Below, one piece after another: positions 1-8,198 of a stretch of 64,000 nt of DNA. Source of the stretch: CADEDV01 sp036383515 (lineage in GTDB: Bacteria; Bacteroidota; Bacteroidia; Chitinophagales; Chitinophagaceae). The notes beneath the pieces are model-generated. The model did not search any database, had not been told where the DNA came from, and saw only the letters and a list, made by a program, of their open reading frames with translations. Numbering within the stretch: the stretch's first letter is position 1; each line of letters opens with the position of its first letter. The stretch covers positions 78,147 to 142,146 of the forward strand of contig DASVOE010000122.1 in NCBI GenBank assembly GCA_036383515.1, written 5' to 3'. A program made the position numbers and the translations under genes.

Positions 1-342
1 AATAATGTAAAGGATGTGATATACCTGCACCTGGAAGATGCAAATGGCGTACAAAATGTTATCAGTTGCTCTCCATGGGATGCAGCATGCAGTATTGAAG
101 GCGAAGGAAAGATCAATTTGAAAGATATTACAACAAAAAAGTTTTTTACCGATAACTTGTTCCTGGTAGAGTTCAGTATCCCGGTGAACAAGCTGGTAAA
201 AACAGATCATACCATAAGAATGAATATTGGTTTTCGTGACTATGATAAAACACCGGAGAAATGGGTCTCCACTTTATTCTGGAAACCATTATGGAGTAGT
301 GAATCAAGTTATAAAAATTCAGGAACGTTTATTTTAAAATAG
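1..342 (+). CDS. C-terminal part of a CBM9-like carbohydrate-binding protein (5' end outside window)
   Basis: The frame is open from base 1 to a TAG stop at 340-342, so this is the last 113 residues of a longer protein. The tail has the look of a family 9 carbohydrate-binding / DOMON-like beta-sandwich: a segment LVEFSIPVNKL, then IRMNIGFRDYD, then a tryptophan-rich stretch (FWKPLWSS) and a final SGTFILK strand. Such domains bind sugars at the end of secreted enzymes or stand alone. Only 5 bp separate the stop from the next gene, so the two are probably co-transcribed. The upstream part, and therefore the full function, cannot be seen. Family assignment is from pattern and is moderate. Confidence 0.6.
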   Translation, partial: NNVKDVIYLHLEDANGVQNVISCSPWDAACSIEGEGKINLKDITTKKFFTDNLFLVEFSIPVNKLVKTDHTIRMNIGFRDYDKTPEKWVSTLFWKPLWSSESSYKNSGTFILK

Positions 343-347
343 TACCA

Positions 348-1928
348 ATGAAAAAGGCATGTGTAGCTGTTCTTTTACTTATTTCTTTTTTTTATGAAGC
401 CCATTCGCAAACAACCACAGCAAGGAGAGATGCGGCTCGTTACGGCATCCGTCCGCTGTTGGTAAGAGGACCGTACCTGCAGGTAGCAACTTCCAACAGT
501 ATCATCATCCGCTGGCGAACAGATATGCTGGATGTAAGTTTTGTTCGTTATGGAAAAGAACCGGGTAAGCTGGATCAATTAGCCGGCACTGATTTTCGCA
601 CCAGCGAACATATCGTTACGCTTTCTAATCTTCAGCCGCAGACAAAGTATTACTACATGATCGAAGGCTTCAAGGATACTTTGCAGGGCGATGCGAATAA
701 TTATTTTACAACCCTGCCGATTGCCGGCAAAGAAGGTAAATACAGGATAGGTGTTTATGGTGATTGCGGCAGCGTCTCCGTTAACCAGCGTGATGCCAGG
801 GACCAATTTGAAAAATATCTCGGCAAAGATCTTTTGAATGCCTGGATACTATTGGGAGATAATGCTTATTCATTCGGAAGAGATATGGAATACCAAACCC
901 ATTTCTTTAATATTTATAAAGACAATCTTCTTAAAAAATCACCTTTGTTCCCTGCACCCGGTAATCACGATTACCAGGATGAACCTTATGCTTCTGAAAT
1001 AGCACAACGTTCAGGAGAGATCGCCTATTATCAAAATTTTTCCATGCCTAGCAAAGGTGAATCGGGTGGATTGCCTTCAAACACTTCTGCTTTTTATTCG
1101 TATGATATCGGCAATGTCCATTTTCTTTCTCTTGACTCTCATGGATCGCAGGAGAGTGGAAAGCGATTGTTTGATACAACAGGTGCTGAAGTGGTATGGG
1201 TGAAACAAGATCTTGAAGCAAACAAGAACAAAGGATGGGTCGTTGTCTATTGGCATCATCCACCTTATTCGATGGGTTCACATAACTCCGATACAGAAAG
1301 CCAGATGGTTAAAATAAGAGAGAACTTTATACCGATACTGGAACGATATGGTGTTGATCTTGTACTGTGCGGTCATAGTCATTCTTATGAACGTTCAAAA
1401 CTGATGCAGGGGCATTATGGTCTTGAAGCAACTTTTTCACCCGAGAAACATTTACTAAGCACTTCATCGGGTTTTTATGATGGTTCTGCAAACTCATGCC
1501 CTTATGTAAAAGATCAAACCGGTAAGGGAACCATCTATGTAGTAAGCGGATCAGCAAGCAGGGTTGATCATCAGCAGGCTACCTACCCGCATGATGCATT
1601 GCCCTATTCCAATACAACAAATGTTGGTGCTACGATTTTGGAAGTAGAAGGCAACCGTCTTGACCTTAAATGGATCTGTGAAGATGGTGTGATCCGTGAT
1701 CACTTCACCATGATGAAAGATGTAAATAAAAAGGTTGTGATCAACATTAAAAAAGGACAAACAGTTACGCTGAAAGCATCCTACGTGGGTCAATATAGCT
1801 GGGAAGGAATGGATAAGAAAACCAGAACGATTGATGTAAAACCATCAGCAGCTGTTACAACCTATATTGTAAAAGATCCTTACAGTTGCCTGCAGGATGT
1901 ATTTGAAGTGCATGTGTCAAAGAATTAA
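348..1928 (+). CDS. Secreted purple-acid-phosphatase-like metallophosphoesterase (copy 1)
   Basis: 526 aa with an N-terminal signal peptide (MKKACVAVLLLISFFYEAHS). An N-terminal fibronectin-III-like PAP domain (about residues 38-125, containing RGPYLQVAT and IIIRWRTD) precedes a calcineurin-like catalytic domain. The five metal-binding blocks are visible in order: GDCG (Asp139), GDNAY (Asp171), GNHD (Asn206-His207), WHHPPY (His303-His304) and GHSHSYER (His343, His345). About 70 residues follow as a small beta-rich C-terminal domain. The family hydrolyses phosphate mono- or diesters with a dinuclear metal centre, here probably in the periplasm or outside the cell. The next gene is a close tandem paralogue. 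The natural substrate cannot be told from sequence. Confidence 0.85.
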   Translation: MKKACVAVLLLISFFYEAHSQTTTARRDAARYGIRPLLVRGPYLQVATSNSIIIRWRTDMLDVSFVRYGKEPGKLDQLAGTDFRTSEHIVTLSNLQPQTKYYYMIEGFKDTLQGDANNYFTTLPIAGKEGKYRIGVYGDCGSVSVNQRDARDQFEKYLGKDLLNAWILLGDNAYSFGRDMEYQTHFFNIYKDNLLKKSPLFPAPGNHDYQDEPYASEIAQRSGEIAYYQNFSMPSKGESGGLPSNTSAFYSYDIGNVHFLSLDSHGSQESGKRLFDTTGAEVVWVKQDLEANKNKGWVVVYWHHPPYSMGSHNSDTESQMVKIRENFIPILERYGVDLVLCGHSHSYERSKLMQGHYGLEATFSPEKHLLSTSSGFYDGSANSCPYVKDQTGKGTIYVVSGSASRVDHQQATYPHDALPYSNTTNVGATILEVEGNRLDLKWICEDGVIRDHFTMMKDVNKKVVINIKKGQTVTLKASYVGQYSWEGMDKKTRTIDVKPSAAVTTYIVKDPYSCLQDVFEVHVSKN

Positions 1929-1938
1929 AACCGTAATC

Positions 1939-3534
1939 ATGAAAACAGTCCAGAGATTTATAGTCTTATTACTTTTGTTTTTCCCTTTCAAAAATTATTC
2001 GCAAAACTCAAGCCCGCCATTGGCTAAAGGTGACGAACGATTCACCAATAAACCAAAACTTGTTCGCGGGCCTTACCTGCAGGCTGCTACCGATACCAGT
2101 ATGGTGGTAAGATGGAGAACCGATGTGTTGACAAGAAGCAGGGTGCGGTATGGAACCAGTCCCAATAAACTGGATAAAACAATGGACGGTCTTACACAAG
2201 TAACCGAACATGAAATAAAACTGACGGGGCTTTCACCCAACAGCAAATATTATTATTCTGTTGGTTCATTGAAAGACACTTTGCAGTATGGAGCTGACAA
2301 TTATTTCTCAACACTTCCTGTCCCCGGAACAGAGGGATTTTATCGTGTCGGCGTATTTGGTGATTGTGGTTATCTGTCGATCAACCAGGCCAATGTAAGA
2401 GATCAGATGCTGAAATACCTTGGGAGGAATGATCTCAATGCATGGATACTGCTTGGTGATAATGCTTACAACGATGGAAATGATATGGAGTACCAGGCCA
2501 AGTTCTTTAATCCATTTAAAGATAATCTCCTGAAAAAATACCCGGTGTTCCCATCACCCGGCAATCATGACTATCATGATGCGGATTTCGGTTATGAATA
2601 TGCACAAACAAATCATACCACAGCTTATTACCAGAATTTTTCGATGCCAATAAATGGTGAAGCCGGTGGTGTGCCATCAGGTAATCCTGCGTTTTATTCT
2701 TTTGATATTGGTAACATACATTTTATTTCACTGGACTCTTATGGCATAGAAGAGAATAAATACTTTTTGTATGATACATTGGGCCCGCAGGTGCAATGGC
2801 TGAAAAAAGATCTTGCAGCAAATAAAAATAAAGGCTGGGTGGTTGTTTACTTTCATTACCCGCCGTATTCAAAAGGTACACATGACTCCGATGAAAAAGG
2901 CGGCATCATGGCCAACATACGGGAGAATGTAATTGGTATACTGGAAAGAAATAATGTGGACTTAGTACTAACCGGGCATAGCCACGTATACGAAAGATCA
3001 AGGATGATGAAAGAGCATTATGGGCTTTCGTCTACATTTGATCCGCAAAAACATAACCTGAGTTCTTCATCGGGTAAATATGAAAGCCAGCAACCCGATG
3101 CGCCGTATATAAAAAACCAGGATGGCAAAGGTGGAACAGTGTATGTTGTATCAGGAACAGCTGCATACGTTGGCAAATTCTCTTATGATTATCCGCACAA
3201 AGCGATGTACTATTCCAATGACTCCGCTGCAGGTTCAGCTATACTGGAAGTGCAGGGCAACCGGCTTGATTTTAAATGGATATGTGCCGATGGAGTGATC
3301 CGTGACCAGTTCACAATGATGAAAGACGTAAATAAAAAATCTGTTATCAAAGTTAAATTGGGAGAGCGGGTAAAACTATCAGCTTCTTTTATCAGCAACT
3401 CTTATACATGGAATAAATCCAAACAAAAAGAAAAAAGCATAGAAGTTTTACCGCCTATGGGAAAAACAGTTTATACAGTAAAGGACGGCAATAACTATTT
3501 ACAGGATATATTTGAAGTGATCGTTTCGAAATAA
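1939..3534 (+). CDS. Secreted purple-acid-phosphatase-like metallophosphoesterase (copy 2)
   Basis: 531 aa from the ATG at 1939. An in-frame ATG at 1897 lies inside the previous gene and would put a hydrophilic leader before a good signal peptide (MKTVQRFIVLLLLFFPFKNYSQ), so 1939 is preferred. The architecture matches the upstream copy: PAP-like Fn3 domain (RGPYLQAAT, MVVRWRTD) and the metallophosphoesterase blocks GDCG, GDNAY, GNHDYHD, HYPPY and GHSHVYERS. In the fourth block the first histidine of HHPPY is kept and the second is Tyr (FHYPPY), a difference from copy 1 that could alter metal or substrate contacts. The 10-bp gap to copy 1 and strong similarity along the whole length mark a tandem duplication. 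Confidence 0.85.
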   Translation: MKTVQRFIVLLLLFFPFKNYSQNSSPPLAKGDERFTNKPKLVRGPYLQAATDTSMVVRWRTDVLTRSRVRYGTSPNKLDKTMDGLTQVTEHEIKLTGLSPNSKYYYSVGSLKDTLQYGADNYFSTLPVPGTEGFYRVGVFGDCGYLSINQANVRDQMLKYLGRNDLNAWILLGDNAYNDGNDMEYQAKFFNPFKDNLLKKYPVFPSPGNHDYHDADFGYEYAQTNHTTAYYQNFSMPINGEAGGVPSGNPAFYSFDIGNIHFISLDSYGIEENKYFLYDTLGPQVQWLKKDLAANKNKGWVVVYFHYPPYSKGTHDSDEKGGIMANIRENVIGILERNNVDLVLTGHSHVYERSRMMKEHYGLSSTFDPQKHNLSSSSGKYESQQPDAPYIKNQDGKGGTVYVVSGTAAYVGKFSYDYPHKAMYYSNDSAAGSAILEVQGNRLDFKWICADGVIRDQFTMMKDVNKKSVIKVKLGERVKLSASFISNSYTWNKSKQKEKSIEVLPPMGKTVYTVKDGNNYLQDIFEVIVSK

Positions 3535-3592
3535 GTGTAGGATTGGAACAGGTAGCAGTTGTTATTTTCCGGTGAAGATAAACCAGTGATGA

Positions 3593-5404
3593 ATGAAGAA
3601 ATATCTTGTAGTGATAGTGTTGATCGGCAGTGTGCTTTTGTTAAGCCTCACATCGCCACCGAAGAAAGGTTCGCCCATAGGCGTTGACCATACACTCGGT
3701 TATTTCAAAACACATGCCCTGCTGTTTGCCGAAAGCACTGAAGACCTGCAACGACATATTGAAAAATTAAACAGCAAAGACTCTTCTACAATTGTTGCTG
3801 CTAAGCAATCATTGCAAAATTGCAGGCTCGCCTTTAAGAACATTGAATTCTTTTTTAATTATTTCTTTCGCAGTCTTATCATCATCTACAATGCACCGCC
3901 TGTTGTTGAAGTGGAAGAGCCTTATATGGAATACCGGGAGCCAACAGGTTTGCAGGTGATCGCCGGGTTATTATTTTCTCCTGATCCGGTAGCCAATAAA
4001 AAAGAATTGCTGCAACAAATATCACTGGTCAATGAATCGGCACAGGATATTAACTCACTTCTCTACAACTTACCGGTTGATGATAAGCAGATACTTGAAA
4101 GCATACGTTTGGAACTGATCAATGTAATGACATTGGGTATTGTCGGCTTTGATGCACCCGAATTGAAAACAGGTATTAAAGAAGCGGGTCAAACATTAAC
4201 TACCCTAAAAAATGTTTTATCCCCTTATCTCGAGAACAAGAATAAAGAGGCCGATAGTATCACTTTTTATTTGAATGAAGCCATACGCTTAACAGAATCG
4301 AATAATGATTTTGATAGTTTCGACCGGCTGCATTTTTTAACTGCGGCTGCGATACCCTTGCAGCATCATTTAAAATTATTTATCCAAAAGAGTGGCCTGG
4401 AAATAAACACAGCCCCTGCGGTTAATTATGCAAGTGATAATATCTTCAGTCCCGATGCCATTAATATCAACGGTCGCTTGAATGTTGATCCGGCAACAGC
4501 AGCTTTAGGAAAGCAACTGTTTTTTGAGAATGCCTTATCCGGTAATAACACAAGAAACTGCGCAACCTGTCACCAACCGGCAAAATATTTTACTGATGGA
4601 TTGCCTACCAGTATCGCACTGGATGGACATTCAACTGTGAAAAGAAATTCACCAACGCTTTTATATTCTTCATCTCAGTATTCTCAGTTTTGGGATGGGA
4701 GAGTAAAGAACCTGGAAGACCAAATTAAAGAAGTATTGAAGAACCCTGTTGAGATGAATGGGGACGATGAAACCATCGTCCATCGTTTGCAGAATGACGA
4801 TCGTTATAAGAAAGCGTTTTCAACTGCTTTTCCCGGTAGCGGGGTTAATAGTAAAAATATTGCAACTGCGATCGCTGCTTACTTAAAAACACTTTCGCCG
4901 TTTGATTCTCCATTTGATAACTATTTGAAAGGCGATAAAAAAGCAATGAATAAAGAACAGCTCAATGGATTCAACTTGTTTATGGGAAAAGCCTTGTGCG
5001 GCACTTGTCATGTGGCTCCTTTGTTCAATGGACTGACAGCACCTTTATACGACAGAACAACGTTGGAAGTAATTGGCACAACAAACAATATTGATTTTAA
5101 AAATCCACAACCTGATGCAGATAGCGGACGTTATGCAACCTATCCCATAGAATTTTACATGCAGTCATTTAAAACACCGGGTCTTCGCAATGTAGCACAA
5201 ACAGCACCATATATGCACAATGGTGCGTTTCCCAATTTAGAATCGGTACTTGAATTTTATAATAAAGGAGGAGGACAGGGATTAGGATTGAATGTACAGC
5301 ACCAGACACTTTCTGCCAGTCCATTAAAACTGGATGAAAAAGAGATTAAAAATATCATTGCTTTTTTGCAGTCGCTGACAGATAGCAAGCCTGTGAACAA
5401 ATGA
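3593..5404 (+). CDS. Di-heme cytochrome c peroxidase / MauG-like protein with an extra helical N-terminal domain
   Basis: 603 aa with an N-terminal hydrophobic signal segment. Two c-type heme motifs are visible: CATCH at residues 323-327 and CGTCH at 469-473. The late APYMHNGAFPNLESVL block is typical of bacterial cytochrome c peroxidases, as is the region FWDGRVKNLEDQ. These periplasmic enzymes reduce peroxide or oxidise protein or small-molecule substrates. Residues about 30-290 form an alpha-helical region with no heme motif, which roughly doubles the size compared with standard peroxidases of about 330 aa. Similar extensions occur in Bacteroidota peroxidases; a relation to imelysin-like helical domains is possible but not shown. 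It lies 58 bp after the phosphoesterase pair. Confidence 0.85.
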   Translation: MKKYLVVIVLIGSVLLLSLTSPPKKGSPIGVDHTLGYFKTHALLFAESTEDLQRHIEKLNSKDSSTIVAAKQSLQNCRLAFKNIEFFFNYFFRSLIIIYNAPPVVEVEEPYMEYREPTGLQVIAGLLFSPDPVANKKELLQQISLVNESAQDINSLLYNLPVDDKQILESIRLELINVMTLGIVGFDAPELKTGIKEAGQTLTTLKNVLSPYLENKNKEADSITFYLNEAIRLTESNNDFDSFDRLHFLTAAAIPLQHHLKLFIQKSGLEINTAPAVNYASDNIFSPDAININGRLNVDPATAALGKQLFFENALSGNNTRNCATCHQPAKYFTDGLPTSIALDGHSTVKRNSPTLLYSSSQYSQFWDGRVKNLEDQIKEVLKNPVEMNGDDETIVHRLQNDDRYKKAFSTAFPGSGVNSKNIATAIAAYLKTLSPFDSPFDNYLKGDKKAMNKEQLNGFNLFMGKALCGTCHVAPLFNGLTAPLYDRTTLEVIGTTNNIDFKNPQPDADSGRYATYPIEFYMQSFKTPGLRNVAQTAPYMHNGAFPNLESVLEFYNKGGGQGLGLNVQHQTLSASPLKLDEKEIKNIIAFLQSLTDSKPVNK

Positions 5405-5418
5405 TTGTAATTTGAATT

Positions 5419-5504
5419 TTTCACGCAAAGACGCAAAGTTTTCGCCAAGACGCTAAGAAACTCTTTGCGCCTTTTGTATTAAACCTTGGCAGCTTTGCGT
5501 GAAA
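5419..5504. repeat. Dispersed hairpin repeat, ACGCAAAG class (copy R1)
   Basis: An 86-bp element bounded by a perfect 12-bp inverted repeat, TTTCACGCAAAG at 5419-5430 and CTTTGCGTGAAA at 5493-5504. The left arm continues with a second ACGCAAAG unit. Related copies lie at 14231, 17046 (half), 18696 and, inverted, at 22776. It occupies the gap after the peroxidase gene and can fold into a long hairpin in either strand. Confidence 0.85.
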
Positions 5505-5628
5505 TAAAAAGCGCAGAATAATTTTTTTCCAAAACCTTTTAATCTTCAGAATATCTTCCAAATCTTCCCGCAACTTTGCCCACAATTATAAATCATACGG
5601 ACATATATAATAAAACAACAGACTGACA

Positions 5629-8040
5629 ATGTACAAAAGAATTTTCCTGGTTATTGCGTTTATCACAGCTTTCATTGCTTATTCGTTTGCCCAATCAAAA
5701 CTTGTTACTGTTTCCGGAACGGTGAAGAGCAAGAGTTCGAAAAAAGGATTGCCCTATGCAACTATTATGATCAAAACTGTTCGTGACAGTGCTTTTGTAG
5801 CAGGAACTGTTACCAATGAAGAAGGCCGGTTTACTGTTGCCAACATAAAACCCGCCAACTATTTTCTCGAGGTTTCACTTTCAGGGCATATTACCCGCAA
5901 ACAAGATATCTATGTCGGAAACCTTACTGAATTTTTGGAAATAACAACTGTGGAGCTGGAAGAAGATGCAAAAACCTTGGAGGCGGTGGTGCTGACAGCC
6001 AAGGAAAATGCTATAAGCAGCACGATGGATAAAAAAACATTTTCGTTAAAAGATAATGTGAGCCAGGCTGGTGGTTCTGTATTACAAGCAATGCAAAACC
6101 TGCCGGGAGTTACGGTGCATGATGGTAAAGTGCAACTAAGAGGAAGTGAAAAAATCATGATCCTCGTTGATGGCAAACAAACTGCCCTGACAGGTTTTGG
6201 TGGCCAAACAGGGCTTGATAATATTCCTGCATCAGCGATTGAAAAAATTGAGATCATCAACAATCCTTCTGCTAAATATGATGCAAACGGGAATGCAGGT
6301 ATCATCAATATCGTGTACAAAAAAAATAAGCAACAGGGATTCAACGGGAAAGCCGGTTTTGCAACAGGGCTCGGTGCCTTGTGGGAAAGAAAAGAAAATC
6401 TTCCCGATATACGACCGCAATATAGAATGACACCAAAAATCAATCCGTCACTTTCATTGAACTACAGGAAGAATAAGACCAATATATTTTACCAAGGTGA
6501 TTATCTCTATACGCATACGCTCAACAAAAACGAATTTGTAACCCGTACCTATGATGATGGCACTATCATCAACCAGCAAACCAAAAGAAACCGCAACACA
6601 GGTTTCTTTACATCAAAGGCGGGGATTGACTGGAACATCAATAACAATGATATGCTCACGGTATCCGGTTTTTTCAGCAGTGAGAAAATAATTGATCGTG
6701 GTGATGAACCTTTTTTCAATGCAGATCTTTCGCAACGTCACCGGCTCTGGCAATTTCTCGAAGATGAATTGAAAACAACCGTGATGGCAACGGCAGCTTA
6801 TGTTCATAAATACAAACAGCCGGGGCACCAATTGGGAATAGGATTTAATTATACATTCCACCGTGAAGATGAAAAGTATTTCTTTGATAACATCATGCCC
6901 ACTTATACAGGCAAGGATGCTTTCAAATTACTTTCGGACGAACATGTTGCCGATCTTACGGCTGATTATGTGAGACCGTTGCGAAATGGAAGGGTAGAGG
7001 CGGGATTAAAATTCAGGAGAAGAGAAATACCTACCGATATGCAATTCTTTCCGGGTATCAACTCACCACTAGATGTAGATGCAGGTGGCTGGGCCACTTA
7101 CAAAGAAACTATTCCTGCGCTGTATGGAAACTATATTTTTGAAAACGAACATATCGAAGCAGAAGCAGGTCTGCGTATAGAATATGTGCACCTGCAATAT
7201 GATGTGAATCCTGGACACAGTACGTATGAAAGTGATGGATATAATTATACGCAACCTTTTCCCAATGTGAGGCTTGCTTATAAGATCAATGAACGTAACA
7301 AACTCTCCGCATTTTACAATCGCAGGGTTGATCGTCCCAATGAAGTGGACATCCGCATCTTTCCAAAATATGATGATGCAGAAATTATAAAAGTTGGTAA
7401 CCCGGGCCTGCGACCACAATTTACCAACAGCATCGAGTTGGGATATAAAACCAATTGGTCAAAGGGTTATTACTATTCTTCGCTCTATCATCGTTTTGCC
7501 AATGGAACAATTACCCGTATTGCCAGCACTGTGCCGGGCAGCAACCTGATCTATGCTATTTTTCAGAACGTAAACAAAAGTCATACTACGGGAACGGAGA
7601 TGATACTGTCGCAGGAGATCAACAAAGCATACTCATTTAACATCAACCTGAATGTGTATCGCAACAGCATTGATGCATTTACGGTAGAAAACAAATACCC
7701 TGTTGAACATACATTCAGCGCAGCAAAAGAACAACTGACTTCCGGTAACATAAAACTGAATAATATCTTTCACCTGCCAAAGAATACAGATGCACAATTA
7801 ACGGTATCTTACTTTGCTCCTGACATTATTCCGCAGGGAAAAACAGGTTCCCGTTTTTCAATTGATGGCGGTATAAAAAAATCGATCCAGAAAAATAAAG
7901 GCGAACTATTTTTAAATGCAACAGACCTGCTGAACAGTATGGTGGTTAAAAAAGAAGTACAGGGTGATGGGTTCAGGTATGTAAGTAAAGACTATTACGA
8001 AACACAGGTATTGCGTATCGGGTATAGTTATAAATTCTGA
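5629..8040 (+). CDS. TonB-dependent outer-membrane receptor with carboxypeptidase-regulatory-like N-terminus
   Basis: 803 aa with signal peptide MYKRIFLVIAFITAFIAYSFAQ. Residues about 27-105 form a carboxypeptidase-D regulatory-like beta-sandwich (VSGTVKSKSSKKGLPYATI ... TNEEGRFTVANIKP). A TonB plug follows at about 125-230 (LQAMQNLPGVTVHDG, LVDGKQTALTG, IPASAIEKIEIINNPSAKYD, GIINIVYKK). The rest is an outer-membrane beta-barrel ending in the aromatic residue F (GYSYKF). There is no STN domain and no SusD partner, so it belongs to the shorter OMP_b-brl_3-type receptors rather than the SusC type. Substrate import across the outer membrane is the family role; the ligand is unknown. It stands alone between two intergenic gaps. 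Confidence 0.88.
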   Translation: MYKRIFLVIAFITAFIAYSFAQSKLVTVSGTVKSKSSKKGLPYATIMIKTVRDSAFVAGTVTNEEGRFTVANIKPANYFLEVSLSGHITRKQDIYVGNLTEFLEITTVELEEDAKTLEAVVLTAKENAISSTMDKKTFSLKDNVSQAGGSVLQAMQNLPGVTVHDGKVQLRGSEKIMILVDGKQTALTGFGGQTGLDNIPASAIEKIEIINNPSAKYDANGNAGIINIVYKKNKQQGFNGKAGFATGLGALWERKENLPDIRPQYRMTPKINPSLSLNYRKNKTNIFYQGDYLYTHTLNKNEFVTRTYDDGTIINQQTKRNRNTGFFTSKAGIDWNINNNDMLTVSGFFSSEKIIDRGDEPFFNADLSQRHRLWQFLEDELKTTVMATAAYVHKYKQPGHQLGIGFNYTFHREDEKYFFDNIMPTYTGKDAFKLLSDEHVADLTADYVRPLRNGRVEAGLKFRRREIPTDMQFFPGINSPLDVDAGGWATYKETIPALYGNYIFENEHIEAEAGLRIEYVHLQYDVNPGHSTYESDGYNYTQPFPNVRLAYKINERNKLSAFYNRRVDRPNEVDIRIFPKYDDAEIIKVGNPGLRPQFTNSIELGYKTNWSKGYYYSSLYHRFANGTITRIASTVPGSNLIYAIFQNVNKSHTTGTEMILSQEINKAYSFNINLNVYRNSIDAFTVENKYPVEHTFSAAKEQLTSGNIKLNNIFHLPKNTDAQLTVSYFAPDIIPQGKTGSRFSIDGGIKKSIQKNKGELFLNATDLLNSMVVKKEVQGDGFRYVSKDYYETQVLRIGYSYKF

Positions 8041-8088
8041 CAGTGACAAGTCAGCTTGATGTGGTGGGAGCTATTTCTTCAGCCTTCT

Positions 8089-8152
8089 GCAAAAAAAGTA
8101 CACAAACTCAATAGATAAGCAGAACATTAATAAGGAGTAAGGCTTACTTTTA
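8089..8152 (+). promoter_or_regulatory. Promoter module: upstream AAAGTACAC element plus -7 box, for the GH123-like gene
   Basis: GCAAAAAAAGTACAC begins at 8089, and a TACTTTTA box, close to the Bacteroidota -7 consensus TAnnTTTG, lies at 8145-8152, 56 bp downstream. The same pair with a 57-bp offset precedes five other transcription units in the window. This is the least perfect copy (GC in place of GTT, offset one base shorter). The -7 box overlaps the left arm of a 16-bp inverted repeat. Confidence 0.55.
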
Positions 8153-8188
8153 TTTGTAACAGGGTATAATATCCTGTTACAAATAAAA
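8148..8188 (+). promoter_or_regulatory. Perfect 16-bp inverted repeat over the start region of the GH123-like gene (operator or RNA hairpin)
   Basis: TTTTATTTGTAACAGG at 8148-8163 pairs exactly with its reverse complement at 8173-8188 across a 9-base spacer. The right arm ends 10 bases before the ATG at 8199. It overlaps the candidate -7 box, so a dimeric repressor binding here would block the promoter. Alternatively the transcript leader could fold and mask the start codon. No T-run follows, which argues against a simple terminator. Confidence 0.7.
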
Positions 8189-8198
8189 AGTTGCTGCA

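Noticed and set aside
1897..1938. Earlier start for the second phosphoesterase
   Set aside because: It lies inside the previous gene and displaces the signal peptide; ATG 1939 is better.
5910..6443. 177-codon open frame on the minus strand
   Set aside because: It is antisense to the TonB receptor plug domain, which has clear family motifs; the minus-strand protein has no recognisable domain.
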